Shown here one piece after another: positions 5,478 to 5,488 of a stretch of 5,488 bases of DNA; the first letter of the stretch is position 1; the number at the start of each line of letters is the position of its first letter. Location of the stretch: positions 1 to 5,488 of the forward strand of contig CAYTEO010000078.1 of assembly GCA_964436825.1 (NCBI GenBank), given 5' to 3'. The notes beneath the pieces were generated by a model, which did no database searches, was not told the origin of the DNA, and saw only the letters and a list, made by a program, of their open reading frames with translations. Source of the DNA: CAYTEO01 sp964436825. Its GTDB lineage: Bacteria > Krumholzibacteriota > Krumholzibacteriia > LZORAL124-64-63. Position numbers and translations under genes: made by a program.

Positions 5478-5488
5478 GTGACTACCGC
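5478..5488 (+). CDS. Probable start of an unidentified plus-strand gene, cut by the right edge
   Basis: GTG at 5478 followed by ACT, ACC and GC is preceded at 7 nt by AGGAGAGG (5463-5470), a strong Shine-Dalgarno sequence. Such a site at the end of a non-coding gap suggests a gene start. Only three codons are visible, so the product cannot be named. A better-spaced ATG at 5473 is followed at once by CGG and a stop, and so cannot start a gene. Confidence 0.4.

Noticed and set aside
1..5488. CRISPR arrays, tRNA or rRNA genes, insertion sequences
   Set aside because: No regularly spaced direct repeats, tRNA-like cloverleaf, rRNA-like segment or transposase sequence was seen on either strand.

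Overview
The window is strongly GC-rich, and long spurious reading frames run antisense to every real gene. Its coding content points to a Gram-negative bacterium. The right half encodes an exported outer-membrane beta-barrel protein of the DUF5916/CBM9-like type, a family typical of Bacteroidota, Gemmatimonadota and related FCB-group or candidate phyla. The left half carries a three-gene operon whose members resemble the archaeal enzymes making HMG-CoA. The phylum cannot be fixed from these genes alone; an uncultured FCB-type lineage (Krumholzibacteria- or Eisenbacteria-like) is a guess.

Layout. Positions 1-60 hold the possible 5' end of a minus-strand gene that runs off the left edge, with a promoter at 115-144. 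A GC-rich hairpin (178-207) separates it from the operon. The operon is on the minus strand and is transcribed right to left: HMG-CoA synthase (1808-2860), thiolase (634-1791) and a DUF35 zinc-ribbon/OB-fold protein (245-637). The genes are 16 nt apart or overlap by 4 nt, and each has a good ribosome binding site. A 204-bp divergent intergenic region (2861-3064) has one plausible sigma70-type promoter per direction, each overlapped by an inverted repeat, with a GC hairpin between them. The plus-strand DUF5916 gene fills 3065-5326. A 151-bp gap follows, then the probable first codons of another plus-strand gene at the right edge.

How the genes work together. In archaea, acetoacetyl-CoA thiolase, HMG-CoA synthase and DUF35 form one complex in which the thiolase's acetoacetyl-CoA passes directly to HMG-CoA synthase, driving an unfavourable condensation toward HMG-CoA, the mevalonate precursor of isoprenoids. 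The same three genes, in the same order and tightly coupled, suggest that this bacterium makes the same channelling complex. The divergent outer-membrane protein has no obvious biochemical link. The shared regulatory region is the only connection visible.

The best leads are the operon itself, the palindrome over its -10 element, and a long-range stem that could enclose the ribosome binding site and start codon of the gene at the left edge.
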